DNA of 64,000 nt, from the NCBI GenBank assembly GCA_035578175.1, contig JAQMRL010000005.1, positions 58,633,722-58,697,721 of the forward strand. Direction: 5' to 3'. The notes below the pieces were generated by a model. It had not been told where the DNA came from. It saw only the letters and a program-made list of their open reading frames with translations, and did not search any database. Shown one piece after another: positions 1-11,030 of this stretch; position 1 is the stretch's first letter, and every line of letters begins with the position of its first letter. Both the position numbers and the translations under genes were made by a program. This DNA is from Catonia carolina (taxonomy: Eukaryota; Arthropoda; Insecta; Hemiptera; Achilidae).

Positions 1-540
1 CGGCAATTGTTCATTACTTTTTTTATCAAAATATGTAAAAAAATAAATTTTGGCCTTAGTATGCATTTACGACAAAAATTCATTTAATTAAAGTTATAGG
101 AAATAAAAAACTCTACAACTTTTATTTCATGCATTTCCTTCTACAGAGCTTATTTTAGCGTCAATTAGTGATTTTCTGTATTTTGCTCATCAAAATCGGA
201 AAAAATTGGATTTTTAAGACTGCAGCCTTAGTATGCATTTGACGACAAAAAGTATACAAACGAAATTATAGGAAATTAAAAAACCTACAACTTTTATTTT
301 ATAGCATTTTTCTCTACAGAGCCTAGTTTAGAGGCAATTACTGATTTTCCGTATTTTTAAGTATGTAGTTTTTTATTTTGCGTCATTCGCTCGTGATTAA
401 AATTAGGTTTTTTTCCATTTAACATTGTTTACTAAGTTTAAAAATAGTTCACTGTAACTACATAATATTTTATATTTATATTGGTAAGAGAGTCGTGTGT
501 TTCACACCATATTTTATTTAGTTCCTATAAGCCATCTATT
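1..540 (+). repeat. Family A dispersed repeat
   Basis: It carries repeated blocks built on TCTACAGAG(C)TTAGTTTAGCGTCAATTAGTGATTTTC-type sequence, roughly every 175 bases, and ends at about 485-510 with the family A terminal hairpin (GTGTGTTTCACACC) after a degraded GGTAAGAGAG. Unclassified; no protein is encoded. The left edge runs off the window. Confidence 0.7.
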
Positions 541-849
541 CTGTTTTGTAATATTTGAATCTACAGAAAAACTGTCTCGTAAATCTTTTCTACCAAATTC
601 TGTATGTCAGTTTATGAAACTGAATTTTCTTACCCACAGTCTGTAATGTTTTTTTTTTGGTAACTCCCATAAAATATCTCTTTTATTAACCGATGTTCTT
701 CATTTTCATTTCTACTTATAGTACTTCTTAAAACACTACTGATAAAAGATACCTTCCGATTCATATGCTTTATTTTTTATAAACCGTATTGTATGTCTTA
801 TTTACAGTTTAACGAAATCGATTTTTGTTGTATACTTTTCACCGTCTCT
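541..849. other. Unassigned A+T-rich stretch
   Basis: No gene, repeat unit or RNA recognised. Confidence 0.4.
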
Positions 850-1067
850 TGTCCTAGGTATATGAATGTATAAGGAAGGAATCATCTATTGGTTTCATGT
901 CGATTTTTCGAAATCGAATTTTCACTGGAAATATACGTTTTCAGGCCCCCTGAACACAAAAATCAATTTTTGCACATACATCTTAAGGATTATTCCCACG
1001 ACCCTAGTGTACTATCATGTAGAAACGAACTAGCATCTACAGTTTAGTTAAAACGCTAGTTTTCACT

Positions 1068-1238
1068 GGCCGGCCCGTTGGCGTAGTGATAAGCGCAACT
1101 GGCTTCTACGCCGGGGTCCCGGGTTCGATTCCCGGTCAGGTATGGTATTTTTTCATCACTCATTTTCATATATCATCATTCTCCACCCTCTGTATTAACA
1201 GAAATTGCAAAACACTCAGACGTAAAGAAAAATAAATT
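1068..1238 (+). repeat. tRNA-derived SINE (family B')
   Basis: Head: GGCCGGCCCGTTGGCGTAGT, with B box GGTTCGATTCC. The tail is A-rich with AATAAA. The 9-bp duplication GTTTTCACT flanks it at 1059-1067 and 1239-1247. The head resembles a tRNA but lacks clean arms, so it is not annotated as a tRNA gene. Confidence 0.85.
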
Positions 1239-1630
1239 GTTTTCACTAGCGCGCTAGTGCATTTGAACATGTTCGATTTAAATACTAGACAGTAGGGGAG
1301 AAAAGATCACGTGATTGACTAGCGCTAGTAAACTATCTCGGTGTTAACGTTTGGAACGATGCTAGTAAACAGGCCTAGACTGGAATATCGTACGAAGAAG
1401 GTGTAATTTGGAACTTAAGTACCACTAGGGGACCAAACACGAACATTTATATCAAAATTAATCTGGAATTTAGTAGTTTATTCATGCGATTTTTCACTTT
1501 CTTGCGTTTTCTCAAAAGTATTTTTTTCTAAATCACCTCATTTACAACATTTTTGTGCTCTACAAGATAGATTAAATGTCATGTCTGCCGAAATTCTTGG
1601 AGGGCTGTGCTCTCTAATAAAAATTGGTTT

Positions 1631-1816
1631 CGCCGGCCGCATTGGCGTAGTTGATAACGTGCTCGCCTCTCATCTTGCGGTCTTTTGTTCGAATCCCACT
1701 CAGGCACGGCATATTTCCATACGTTACAAAAAATCATTTTCATCCTTCACAGTTACAACCCAACGACGCCGCTAATGACCATTGTATTTGATGCGACGTT
1801 AAAGAAACAAAGAAAA
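1631..1816 (+). repeat. tRNA-derived SINE (family B)
   Basis: Head: GGCCGCATTGGCGTAGTTGA, with B box GTTCGAATCCC. The shared body (CATACGTTACAAAAAATCAT) ends with TGATGCGACGTTAAA and an A-rich tail. The duplication AAAATTGGTTT or longer lies at about 1620-1630 and 1817-1827. Confidence 0.85.
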
Positions 1817-2110
1817 AAAATTGGTTTATTTTTAAAATATTGCAGTCTTAATATGTATTTTAGGGTAAAAGTGTGTATGTAATGAAAGCTGTATAAAATT
1901 AAACACCCTACGACTTTATTCCAGAATTATTTTCTACAGAGTTTAGTTTAGCGTCAATTAATGATTTTTCGTATTATTAAGTCGAACAGAGGTTGATTTT
2001 CATTTCAGCCATCATAAAAATACGGTTTTAATTATTATTAACTGATGATTAAACATAGGTTATATAATTATTTACATTGGCAAGAGAAAAGTCTGCAAAT
2101 GTTTCCTATC

Positions 2111-2587
2111 ATATTTTTGTTTTTAGAAAGGAACGAATTTAATGAAAAGTGTTTGTTTCTGTTTGGTGAACTTGACCGCGGAATACCCTAAAAATAATTA
2201 TAGAAGAACCGAGAGGGAAGGCATGCTTTCTATAAATAAAACTCATTCATAACAGGGCACGCTTCTTCTGTGTTTGTTATTATACTGTGTACGCACCGTT
2301 CTGCGACGCTACTTCTTGTACTTACCTACTCAATAAATTACGGCAAAACGAACTACTTTCTTCACAAATCTCCTGACAATATTGTTTCATATTTTCTGCG
2401 GTTTCAATTTACTATCCAACCAGGAGCGAACTGACATAAGGACCATTCGGTGCAATCACCAAAGTGCTAGCCGAAAATTTAAAAAAAATTAATCAAATAT
2501 TTTACAACATTCCAAAAACGAAAAAAGAAAAGTCCATGAGTATTTTTATTGGCAAAAGATATTTCCACACTTATTCCATGATTTGAT
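2111..2587. other. Unassigned stretch
   Basis: A+T-rich; no supported feature. Confidence 0.4.
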
Positions 2588-3287
2588 TTTTTACTTTCTC
2601 TTGCCTTTATGAATATATAGGAAGGAAAGTATTGTTTTCATGGCGATTTTTCGAAATCGAGTTTTCACGTGATCTACACGTTTTCAGACCCCCTGAACCC
2701 ACAAAAAACATGTTTTTTGCAATTGGTCGAACGAACATCGTACGGATTTTAAACTTGAAACTTAAGTTAGGTACCACTAGAGGGCCCGACATGAAGATTT
2801 AATCAAAATCGGTCAACCGGAAGTAGTAGTTTATTCGTGTCATTTTTCACTTTTTTGCGATTTTCGCAAAAACAGCTCTTATGATTTTTTTTAAAAATCG
2901 CCTCATTTACTAGTACATTTTTATGTTCTACAAGATAGAGTGAGTGTCATGTCAGCTGAAATTCTTGGAGAGGCTGTTTTCTCGTCAAAAAATTGTTTTT
3001 TTAAGATTGCGGCCTTAATATGCATTTTAGCGCAAAAGTGTATGTAATAAAAGTTGTAGAAAATTTAAAATCTTACAACTTGTAATTCAAACATTTTTTT
3101 ACAACGCTTAGTTTAGCGGTAATTAGTGATTTTCTGTTTTTTTTCACGGAAATCTGTAAAAAATCGATTTTTTTAAGATTTCAGTCTAGTATGCATTTTA
3201 CAACAAAAGGTGTATAGGCCTAATCAGACTTATAGGAAATTAAAAGATCTTCAACTTTTATTTAGAACAATTTTTCTCTAGATCCTT
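2588..3287 (+). repeat. Family A repeat, start-complete copy
   Basis: It begins TTTACTTTCTCTTGCCTTTA, followed by the CGAAATCGAGTTTTCACGTG block and two of the roughly 175-bp internal units, and is cut by a SINE at about 3288. This copy shows the forward order of the family best. Confidence 0.75.
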
Positions 3288-3460
3288 TCTTTAGAGTCGC
3301 ATCAAAAGCTTGGTTATTTAGCTACTATGGTGGGTTACGCAACTGGAACTGTGAGTAATTCTGTTTTGACTAGAGAAAATTTTAAGAACCTAGCTGGGAA
3401 TCGAATCCGGGACCTCCGCGGTGTAGGATAGCGCGCTAACTACTACGCTACGGAGGCGTA
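3288..3460 (-). repeat. tRNA-derived SINE (family E, minus strand)
   Basis: On the minus strand the head reads CGCCTCCGTAGCGTAGTAGT, with B box GATTCGATTCC. The body ends in an antisense GTCGCATCAA-type block. The same arrangement recurs at 3925-4078 and partly at 24413-24493. Confidence 0.75.
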
Positions 3461-3714
3461 TAAGATTTGATTTGATTTTTATTTAAATAAATTATAAATA
3501 ATTATATTAATAGATGAAAAGTATTAATTATTTTATATTTTGAGAATATCTACGTAACTTGTGACCTTGAAGCCTTTTGATCGGGTCCTGCATTATATAA
3601 CCATATCATGCACTCATTAAATTACAACCCTGAGGGAATCACTTATTCCACCCTTCTGAGAAAGAGGGGATGTTTTCAATGTGTGTCGACACTGGGTAAT
3701 TTATTGTATTCATA
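3461..3714. other. Unassigned stretch
   Basis: No supported feature; an 80-codon open frame here has no recognisable content. Confidence 0.4.
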
Positions 3715-4230
3715 CATATGCACCTCAATGATTTTCCGTATTTTCTCATTGAAATCGGTAAAAAATAGGGTCTGTAAAGATTGCAGCCTTGTATGCACTT
3801 TATGTCAAAAGTATACGATACATTGCAAAGTAGAAACTACAAAGTTATAAAAAGTTATAAAACTTAACTTTTATTTCAAGCAATTTTTTCTACAGAGGGG
3901 TTTTTAATTTTTTTTATTTAATTTAAAGTCGCATCAACTGCTTGGTCATTAGCGACTACGGTGGGTTATGAAACATTAACTGTTTGATTTGACACGTGAA
4001 AATTTCCAGACTCTGGCAGGGAATCGAAACCGGGACCTCCGTGTGGTAGGCTAACACTAACCACTACGCTAAGGAGGCGGTTTCTGCAGAGCTTAGTTTA
4101 GCGTCAAATAGTGATTTTCTGTATTTTTTAATTCAAACAGAGGTTGATTTTCATTTCACTCATTATGAAAAGTAGGTTATGTTTTACATTATTTACATTA
4201 GCAAGAGAAAGTTGTGTGAGTGTTTCACTC
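3715..4230 (+). repeat. Family A repeat split by a family E SINE
   Basis: Internal units are present up to TTTTTTCTACAGAG (about 3897), then a family E SINE (minus strand, about 3925-4078). The repeat resumes at TTTCTGCAGAGCTTAGTTTA and ends with GCAAGAGAAAGTTGTGTGAG at 4201-4220. Confidence 0.75.
3925..4078 (-). repeat. tRNA-derived SINE (family E, minus strand)
   Basis: Head at the right end (CGCCTCCTTAGCGTAGTGGT on the minus strand); body with the GTCGCATCAACTGCTTGGTC block at the left. It is inserted in a family A repeat. Confidence 0.75.
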
Positions 4231-4829
4231 CAGTTTTTTTGATTTTATGTCTGATTGTTATGGACATTATATTAGGGCTAGTGCAGACGTTGAAGGGTGA
4301 CAAATAAAAATGAGTCATTCCGCAGCTCATCCCGCAGCGAGAAGAGCGGGATGAGGAGAGCTTATCCCTGCGGGATGAGGAGAGCTGGAAGTTGGTCGCT
4401 CAGTTTGCGGAGAGGGTGGTTGGGAGACTGCGGAGGGAGGAGACATCTGGAGATCAGCGGGATCGCCCTCTCCCACAGTAAATCAATCCTGTCCCGATCT
4501 CAGAAGGTAAGATAGGCACACAAATTTCCTGAGCTGGTGATGAAAGAGAAAAATGAAAGTGAAAGGGGAATTAGGCTACGGTTCCCTTCCACGCTCCGCT
4601 GATAGTATGTAATTTTTTCTAACCCGACATTTCCCTTGTAATGTGGAGGTTCTTGTAGGTGGAGGGTTCTTTGCTGATGTCGGATCAAGTGGCCAGGCGA
4701 CGGATTTTTGGTTGGTAGGCGGTTGCGGCCTCCTTGGGGCTGGACTAGGACGCCTCAATTGAGTCCAACACTATTTCCCCTATCTTGAGGGAGTGAACGT
4801 GAGTTTTTCTCGCCGCCTCGGATAAAAAA
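4231..4829. other. GC-richer unassigned block
   Basis: From about 4290 to 4760 the base composition is clearly richer in G+C than its surroundings. GCGGGATGAGGAGAGCT occurs twice in tandem near 4348-4388. A 72-codon frame covers it, but the protein is Arg/Ser-rich with no family resemblance. It is probably part of a repeat. Confidence 0.4.
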
Positions 4830-4920
4830 AATGGAAAAATGCCGGACTAATCGAGAATTAAACCCGGGACGCCTTTTAAAACAATCAGCTGCGCTGACCA
4901 CTACACGAACCGAGGAAGTA
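4830..4920 (-). repeat. tRNA-like SINE head (minus strand)
   Basis: On the minus strand it begins CCTCGGTTCGTGTAGTGGTC and carries CGTCCCGGGTTTAATTC as the B-box region. The body to its left is not clearly bounded. Confidence 0.55.
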
Positions 4921-5267
4921 AAAACAAATTTGATTTTGGAAGCCTATTTACTTACGAGTTTTTAAAGAGAAGAGGGAATTACAGTGAATAACCTATTCTT
5001 CAATTTATTCGCTTTTGTTTGTTTACAGTATCTCTAAAACCGGTTGCTGCCTTATTCTATGCATATATTTTTTGTAAAACCTTTTAAATGTTTTACCCCC
5101 TTACCGAAGTAGAACTGGGGAGTACTAACAGTCATAAATACACAAATAAAAACGTCTGTCGTGCGGGAGCTGAGCAGACTAGTGCGACTTTTGCGTTCAT
5201 TTAGCTTAAAATCGCGAAACGTTCATTTGTGATAATAATATGCTAATAATAATAATAATAAAAACTA

Positions 5268-5472
5268 TGCCCGTAACAAGCAGGTGGAGTGTTAAATGAA
5301 TTGCACTCGATCTGTTGGTCCAGGGTAACAAAAAACACATTGCCAGACAATTAAATGACTGATTGAAGAACAAAAGACGTAAAGGTATATAAGACACTAG
5401 TCAGAGTTATCTCCTCTGAGAGTAATGAATTTCACTATACAGCCAGACCCTGTAGTGAATGAAGTGACTTCG
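5268..5472 (+). repeat. Family D repeat, truncated copy
   Basis: It begins with the family start (GTAACAAGCAGGTGGAGTGT) and runs to GCCAGACCCTGTAGTGAATG, lacking the last half. See the family D finding. Confidence 0.75.
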
Positions 5473-5524
5473 TTTCCCTATAAATTATATATATTATATA
5501 TTTTATATTATATATTATACATTT

Positions 5525-6322
5525 TAGAAACGGATTAATTTATTTTTATGAAATTTGGCTGATCTAAGGCCCAGTGTCATATTCTAAAAAATAAAAAAAT
5601 TGAAAATGTCAGCTACAAAAATTTCAAAAAAAAATTGCTGGCCATCTTATCTTAATTTTTTTAACCTTTAATATCTTGAAAATTATTAACTTTGCCAAAA
5701 TTTTACTTATTATGAAATTTTTTAAGAATTTTGTTTTGTACAAAATGAAATTTTAATTAGGCTATAAAAATCCGTTGACAAACAATCCAGCAATAGCAAA
5801 AAATTGCTCTGAAGTATACTCGCCCGACATAATGCAGGCTGATAAACTTTTTCTTGTTTTTAATTCCTTATTAAATTACATTAAAAACAATTTATGCCAA
5901 TTTATTACTGTTTTTATTTAGTAAATCACGTTTTTAGTTTAAGGGAAAAATAGTTAGGCTAGATTGTATTCTCAAAACGGTTTTTAATGTAGTTGAATAA
6001 GGAATTGAAAACAGGCAAAATATTATCTATCAACCTGCATTATGTTGAGTAAGCGTACTTCAGAGAAATGTTTTGCAATTGCTCTATTGTTTTTCAACGA
6101 ATTTTCAAAAATAAAATATCATTTCCTACGAAACAAAAATTCATTAGTAAAATTTTGATGAAATTATTAATTTCCAAGATATTTATGATTAAAATATTAA
6201 GAGGGCCGTAATTTTGAAATTTTTGTAGCTGAAATTTTCAAATTTCTTTTTAGGATATGACGTTGGCGTTGGATCTGCCAAATTCATTAAAATAAATTAA
6301 CCCGTTTCTGAAATATGATTTA
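5525..6322. mobile_element. Foldback element with arms of about 375 bp
   Basis: The left arm (about 5525-5895) reappears inverted at about 5985-6322. Paired landmarks include GAAACGGATTAATTTATTTT with its inverted partner near 6290-6315, CAGCTACAAAAATTTCAAAA with its partner near 6215-6235, CATAATGCAGG at 5828 with CCTGCATTATG at 6035, and TTAATTCCTTATT with AATAAGGAATTGA. The arms differ by roughly one base in five. No ORF. Confidence 0.8.
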
Positions 6323-7034
6323 TTTCATAAGAAACACGAAATGCGGCCAGAAGGAAAACGAAGCGATAGGACTTATGTCCACATAAATCTTTTGCTTATT
6401 TTGATGTCCAGAATCAGTCCTTGAAGTTCGGGAGCGCGTCCCGGAACACCCGGTACAATAGATAGGTGTAAGAAATTTAAAAAAAAACAAATTAGTTATT
6501 CATAAATTTATAAATGTACAATATTGGAATATTATGTAAAACGGGATAAAGATAAAAATCAATGTCCAATTTTTATCCTTTTCTGTGAGGTCCCCCACAC
6601 CGGAGCAACGACTGTTTGTTTCGACCAGTTATGGTCATAAAAACCTCTTCTACTTCGTAAGTCAACTTTTAATGTAATTAAAAAACTTTAACAGGAAACT
6701 AACCTACTTACTATATATAGATGTAATTGGTTTAACGTATCTATGTATAAGTGTATGAATGTGTGTGTTTATGTAAGTATGTGTTGAGAAGTACAATCTT
6801 TGACCAAATAAAGACACGTTTTAAAGATTTTGCCTTGTATTCGTTCAGTTGCAGCAATAGGTTATTTATTCTCTCTTCGTCTTTTGATCATACTGTACCA
6901 GATTCTGTATCGGCATATATTTACTTTCTCAATGTAGATACCTAATCGTATGGAAATTTTTTCGGCAAACTGAAATACTATTCTCAAAGAATTTTTGCAT
7001 TACCACATATAACTCCCTACATCTTCTATATATA
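6323..7034. other. Unassigned stretch
   Basis: No supported gene or repeat. Confidence 0.4.
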
Positions 7035-7036
7035 TA

Positions 7037-7953
7037 TGGGGTGTGGCTATTAAATAACGAGACTGACGTTGTAAATTTTTTTTTTTATACATTATCACTT
7101 ATTGTCACCTCCAATATACACTCTCTCTATCCCTACGACGCTCCATGCGAACTTTCCTTTGTTGGAAACAGTGCTGGAAGTCATCTTCTCAGCTCCTTCA
7201 GGACACCTGCCGCTTTCTCTTTTACAGCTTCCACTGACTCAAATCTTGTCCCTTTTAATGCAGATTTCACCTTAGGGAACAGGTAGAAGATAATAACATG
7301 TGATGAAACGTGGTTGTTTCTTATGATCCGGAAACAAAGCGCCAATCCATGCACTGGAAGAGTCGAACTTCGGCGAGAGCCAAAAAAGCTCGAATGAGCA
7401 AGTCAAAATTTAAAGCAATGATGATTGTTTTTTTTTATACCCATGGGATTGTGTACCTTCACTGGGTTCCTGAAGGTCAAACAATTAATCAATATTAATA
7501 CCTTGAGGTACTTTCTAAACTACGTCAAAAAGTAAGGAAAAAACGCCTCGAAATGTGGAAGGATAAATCATGGGTTCTCCACCAAGACAATGCGCCAGCT
7601 CATTCCGCGTTATCTGTCAAGAGGTTCCTAGCCAAGTACAGCACCTCAGTGTTAGAACATCCACCTTATTCATCAGATCTTGCACCATGTGACTTTTACC
7701 TGTTCCCTAAGGTGAAATATGCATTAAAAGGGACAAGATTTGAGTCTGCGGAAGCTGTAAAAGAGAAAGCGGCATGTATCCTGAAGGAGCTGGCAGACAA
7801 CTTCCAGCACTGTTTCCAATAATGAAAAATTCGTATGGAGCGTTGTAGGGATAGAGAAGGAGTGTATAATGAAGGTGACAATAAGTGATTATGTATAAAA
7901 TGAAAATAACATTTTTTACAACGTCAGTTTCGTTATTTAATAGCCACACCTCG
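7037..7953 (+). mobile_element. Rearranged mariner with long inverted ends
   Basis: The ends GGGGTGTGGCTATTAAATAA and the inverted CGAGGTGTGGCTATTAAATA are flanked by TA (7035-7036 and 7954-7955). The first 250 bp are an inverted, diverged copy of the last 255 bp, replacing the normal 5' half. The centre keeps the C-terminal half of a mariner transposase, described separately. Confidence 0.88.
7294..7822 (+). pseudogene. Mariner transposase, catalytic half only
   Basis: With one stop and frame changes, the product reads CDETWLF, YDPETKRQSMHWKS, ARMSKSKFKAMM, then VLHQDNAPAHSALSVKRFLA and HPPYSSDLAPCDFYLFPKVK. The three catalytic aspartates of a DD34D transposase are present in order. The N-terminal DNA-binding half is missing and in-frame stops occur near 7497, so this gene is dead. 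Confidence 0.85.
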
Positions 7954-7974
7954 TATGAGAATACTTACAATAAG

Positions 7975-8425
7975 ATGTACCGATTTCAGCAAATATGTGG
8001 AACTATCCATAGAACCTTAAAAATAGCACCAGCAAAAGAGATTTTATAAAACAATAACAATGCCGACCCAACTCAATGGCAATGAAACTTAGGTGCTAAC
8101 AAAGCGAGGGAGAAGTAGATTGCAAGTGTCTAAAATGAAATTTCTTCGACATACGTTGGGGTGTAGTAGAAAAGATCATTACGTTAATACAGAGATAAGG
8201 AAAGAACTCAACATTTTTTCTATAAACGACAGGGTATCTCAGAACAAAAAGCAGTGGGAGCATGTGAATAGAATGAGAGAGGATAGAATACCTAAGCGAA
8301 CACTAGGCTATAAACCCGAGGTAAAGAGAGAACAAGGACGCCCGAGAAGGAGATGAGCAGACTTGAGAGGTTCGGAACAGGCAGAGATGCCTAATCCTTG
8401 AAAGGTAGAAGAAGAAGAAGGTCTC
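7975..8425 (+). pseudogene. RTE-like LINE 3' end
   Basis: Reads SRLQVSKMKFLRHTLGCSRK, then NTEIRKELNIFS, RVSQNKKQWEHVNRM, RIPKRTLGYKPEVKREQGRP, ending in a (GAA)n tail near 8408-8421. This is the C-terminal region after the reverse transcriptase in RTE/BovB-like elements. It is truncated at 5' and broken by stops near 8093 and 8354. A related fragment lies at 60800-61085. Confidence 0.75.
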
Positions 8426-8473
8426 CTATGTCCATGTCTGTAACAATATATTGTCTATCCAGTACCTAGTTAT

Positions 8474-8838
8474 AGGTTGTTTAGGTCATCAGCTCAAAGG
8501 CTGGTTTGAACCTCCAGTGGCTTTAGTAAGTAGGGTAAAACAAGGAATCAGGTGGGGTACAATTGCCTTACTCACTGAGTGGAAAAGTATGATTATTCGC
8601 ATGCCAGGCCCTCCAAAAAGAACGTAATTTCCACCTTGCAAATGACACCTACTTCTTTCGCCACAAGGTATTTTTGTATAACGAAATCCATTACTCTCAC
8701 AGGAGATACTCTGACTAGTGTCTTTTACACCTCTACCTCTTCTGTTCTTAAATGCTTCAGCCATATAATTGGTTGAAAGCGTGATAAGAAACAGAACTAT
8801 TTTTTGTAGCTCTGGAACTAGCAGATCTTTCCTTCGTA
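8474..8838 (-). repeat. Family D repeat (minus strand)
   Basis: It begins GTTTAGGTCATCAGCTCAAA (family 3' end, antisense) and runs through GTGTCTTTTACACCTCTACC to the GATAAGAAACAGAACTATTT block. A bit of family A end (ATAGGCAAGAGAAAG) abuts at 8849-8863. Confidence 0.75.
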
Positions 8839-8863
8839 CATATTCATATAGGCAAGAGAAAGT

Positions 8864-9695
8864 AAAAATAAGTGAGCCAAAAAAATTTATTTTGAAAGTA
8901 ATATTTCTATAGTGCCTCTTCCTACATTAATAACAATTATCCATTCATAGACACTTCTTTTGCAAACCTATTAGTTTTTACGTGCAAGGGGAGCATATCA
9001 TTTTGGGTGCCGAATAACCGTGGTGACGCTGATTTTTTCGCCAGTGCGGACGTATTAGGGTATCATAGTCACACAATAGACATGATTGTGTGACTGCACA
9101 TTGTTGTGCTGGACATTCCAAGTATCGGCGATCTCTGGTCGGACGCGATGGACCCTCAAATATTTGAGCACTTCTGTAATATTTATTTTTTTAAGTTTAA
9201 ACTAAAAGCAAGTACTCGATTGCAATTTAGCCTTATCGAGAATCGATCAGCTTTTCATTCTTGGATGTCTAGCAAAAATAGAAGTCTGAATCAATTCCAA
9301 AAATATCCAGGTTTTTGCAGTTCATGTCCATATTGGCAATTAACAAGGTTCTACAAATTTACGCGAAAATCGCTTCGCGGAAGGTGTTGATTAAAACGAA
9401 CAAGGTTCGATTGTGATAAATTTAAATTAAATAAACAGTAATAAACCAAATTGGAATAAATTAATAATAATTTGGCTTAACTATTCAATCAAATTACGAG
9501 TGTAATCTATAGTTCTTCCAGATAACGTGTTGCAATTTAAAAACCATATTATACCACATTTGATTGCTTATCGAAATAAACAATTCATTATTAAAAACAG
9601 TAGAACTAAACTCATTTGTGTAACAAAATGAGTTATGCGAATTTAGAAAAATTTGTTTAAAATTTAGATCAAAATTAATGTTAACCTACATTAAA
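8864..9695. other. Unassigned stretch with one short perfect hairpin
   Basis: AGTCACACAAT and ATTGTGTGACT form a stem at about 9066-9094. A 94-codon frame at 9106-9390 has no recognisable family. Nothing else is seen. Confidence 0.4.
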
Positions 9696-9768
9696 ATGAA
9701 ATTTGTTTTTACCTATTTGATTTTATTTTCTATCTTTTTGACCACGGAAAGCGCGGTGACTTCGACCT
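9696..9768 (+). CDS. Possible first coding exon of a secreted peptide
   Basis: ATG at 9696 (context TTAAAATGA) opens MKFVFTYLILFSIFLTTESA, a text-book signal peptide with a Lys n-region, a hydrophobic core and a small-residue cleavage site, followed by VTST. The frame meets a strong 5' splice site (CT|GTAAGT, GT at 9769-9770) after 73 bases. No convincing second exon is found. An acceptor at 10206-10207 would add a short Cys-containing tail ending in a stop about 100 bases on. It could equally be chance in A+T-rich DNA. Confidence 0.3.
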
Positions 9769-9770
9769 GT

Positions 9771-10739
9771 AAGTAAAAAAAAATTAAAAAATTTTATTTT
9801 TATTTACTTATCTAATGGTATCCAAGGGCCTATTCCGTTATTTCACATCAAAAGATCGTGTGAATGAATGCACGCACCTTTACTGTTGGACCCAGCAATC
9901 GCCTGTTTCTTTTATTTTCGGTTGTTTTAATTTTTATTTTATTTATGGTTGTTTTTTCCTTTATTCTTTTACAAGTTTCGCAAATTATTTACAACCTTCA
10001 TTTTGCAAATTACAAAACGATTAAGATCAAACAATTACAAAAAATTAAAATTTAAAACTGACAAATTTATTAAAAATTACATCTTCGCACCATTTAATTG
10101 ATACGTACACTTTGCACCAAGTGTAAATAAAGAGAATGGTTGTTCGATAATCCAACTTCGTATTAGCGAGAAATGTGTCGCTTTTTAGAGGTTTACTAAT
10201 TCTGCAGGTTGCTTTATTACACACCCAAAGTCCTGGCCAGTGGTGTTCAGTATCATATCGTGTCCATTAAAACAAACGCGCGGATTATTTATTATTTCTT
10301 TCTCTTGAAGGAAACTTATAGCTCTTTCCTTAGTAGAAATAATAAGAGCCAATTCCAAAAGATTCATTATGTATTGAACAGAACAAGTGCGAAGCAAACA
10401 AGCAACGAATATGTATTAATAAACATGCAAACAATATCTACAATTAATTATAGTGAGTGGGAGTCATCAGTAATAATGATAAAGGTGCGTTTACACGAGA
10501 CGACTTAAAGGTTACACATGATGTGATGTGAAATAACGGAATAAATTCAAAATTTTTAGGTGATTCAAAATTAGTGACTTAGGATTACTGGGTAAAAACG
10601 TAAGATTTCCACTTTTCATTTAAGTAATCACACAACACTTTTTTCTGAATGGTTTTCAGATAGTATCTAGAATATAAAACAGAGTATCTCGTATCCAAAA
10701 AGTGGGATTTCTGGAAAATTCGTGAAGGGCTGTGTTCTC
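9771..10739. other. Unassigned stretch
   Basis: Contains a 70-codon minus-strand frame (10185-10397) and a 99-codon plus frame (10209-10508) overlapping one another; neither resembles a known family. No repeat recognised. Confidence 0.4.
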
Positions 10740-11030
10740 GCGGTAAAAACTTTCTTTTTAAGATTTCGGTTCTAATATGCATTTTAGGGTAAAAGTATAA
10801 ATAATTAAAGTTATAGGAAATTCAAAAACATACAAAACATTTTTCTTTATAGATCTTAGTTTAGCGTCAATTAATGATTTTCCATTTAGGCCTATATTAC
10901 TCATTAAATTAAAATCCGATAGAGGTCGCCTTTCATTAAGCATCTCATTCACTCACGATTAAACATAGGTTATGTTGTTCATTATTTACATTGGCAAAAA
11001 ACATCGTGTGGGTGTTTTACATTAGAGTTT
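10740..11030 (+). repeat. Family A repeat fragment
   Basis: Internal unit with TAGTTTAGCGTCAATTAATG, then the terminal block TTTACATTGGCAAAAAACAT and GTGTGGGTGTTTTACATTAG. Confidence 0.7.

Larger units (their letters stand above)
850..2110 (+). repeat. Family A repeat interrupted by two SINEs
   Basis: The copy opens with the family start block (GTCGATTTTTCGAAATCG, then TTTTCAGGCCCCCTGAAC). It is broken by SINEs at 1068-1238 and about 1631-1816, then resumes with TAGTTTAGCGTCAATTAATG and finishes near 2085-2110. Both breaks carry target duplications. Confidence 0.7.

Noticed and set aside
1068..1140. tRNA-like sequence with a good B box
   Set aside because: Part of a SINE with body, tail and target duplication. 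The arms do not fold into a clean cloverleaf. The same applies to the tRNA-like heads at 1631, 3400, 4040, 4860, 19130, 24430, 37740, 52010, 52960 and 59390.
4297..4515. 72-codon frame, Arg/Ser-rich
   Set aside because: No family resemblance; produced by a GC-rich repeat with a duplicated 17-mer.
5811..5850. CGCCCGACATAATGCAGGC and similar wording at 6035 and 62310 as a possible protein-binding site
   Set aside because: The first two are the paired arms of the foldback element, and the third match is partial; no basis for a regulatory claim.
10185..10397. 70-codon minus-strand frame with two cysteines as a secreted peptide
   Set aside because: No signal peptide, no convincing splice sites, no known cysteine pattern.
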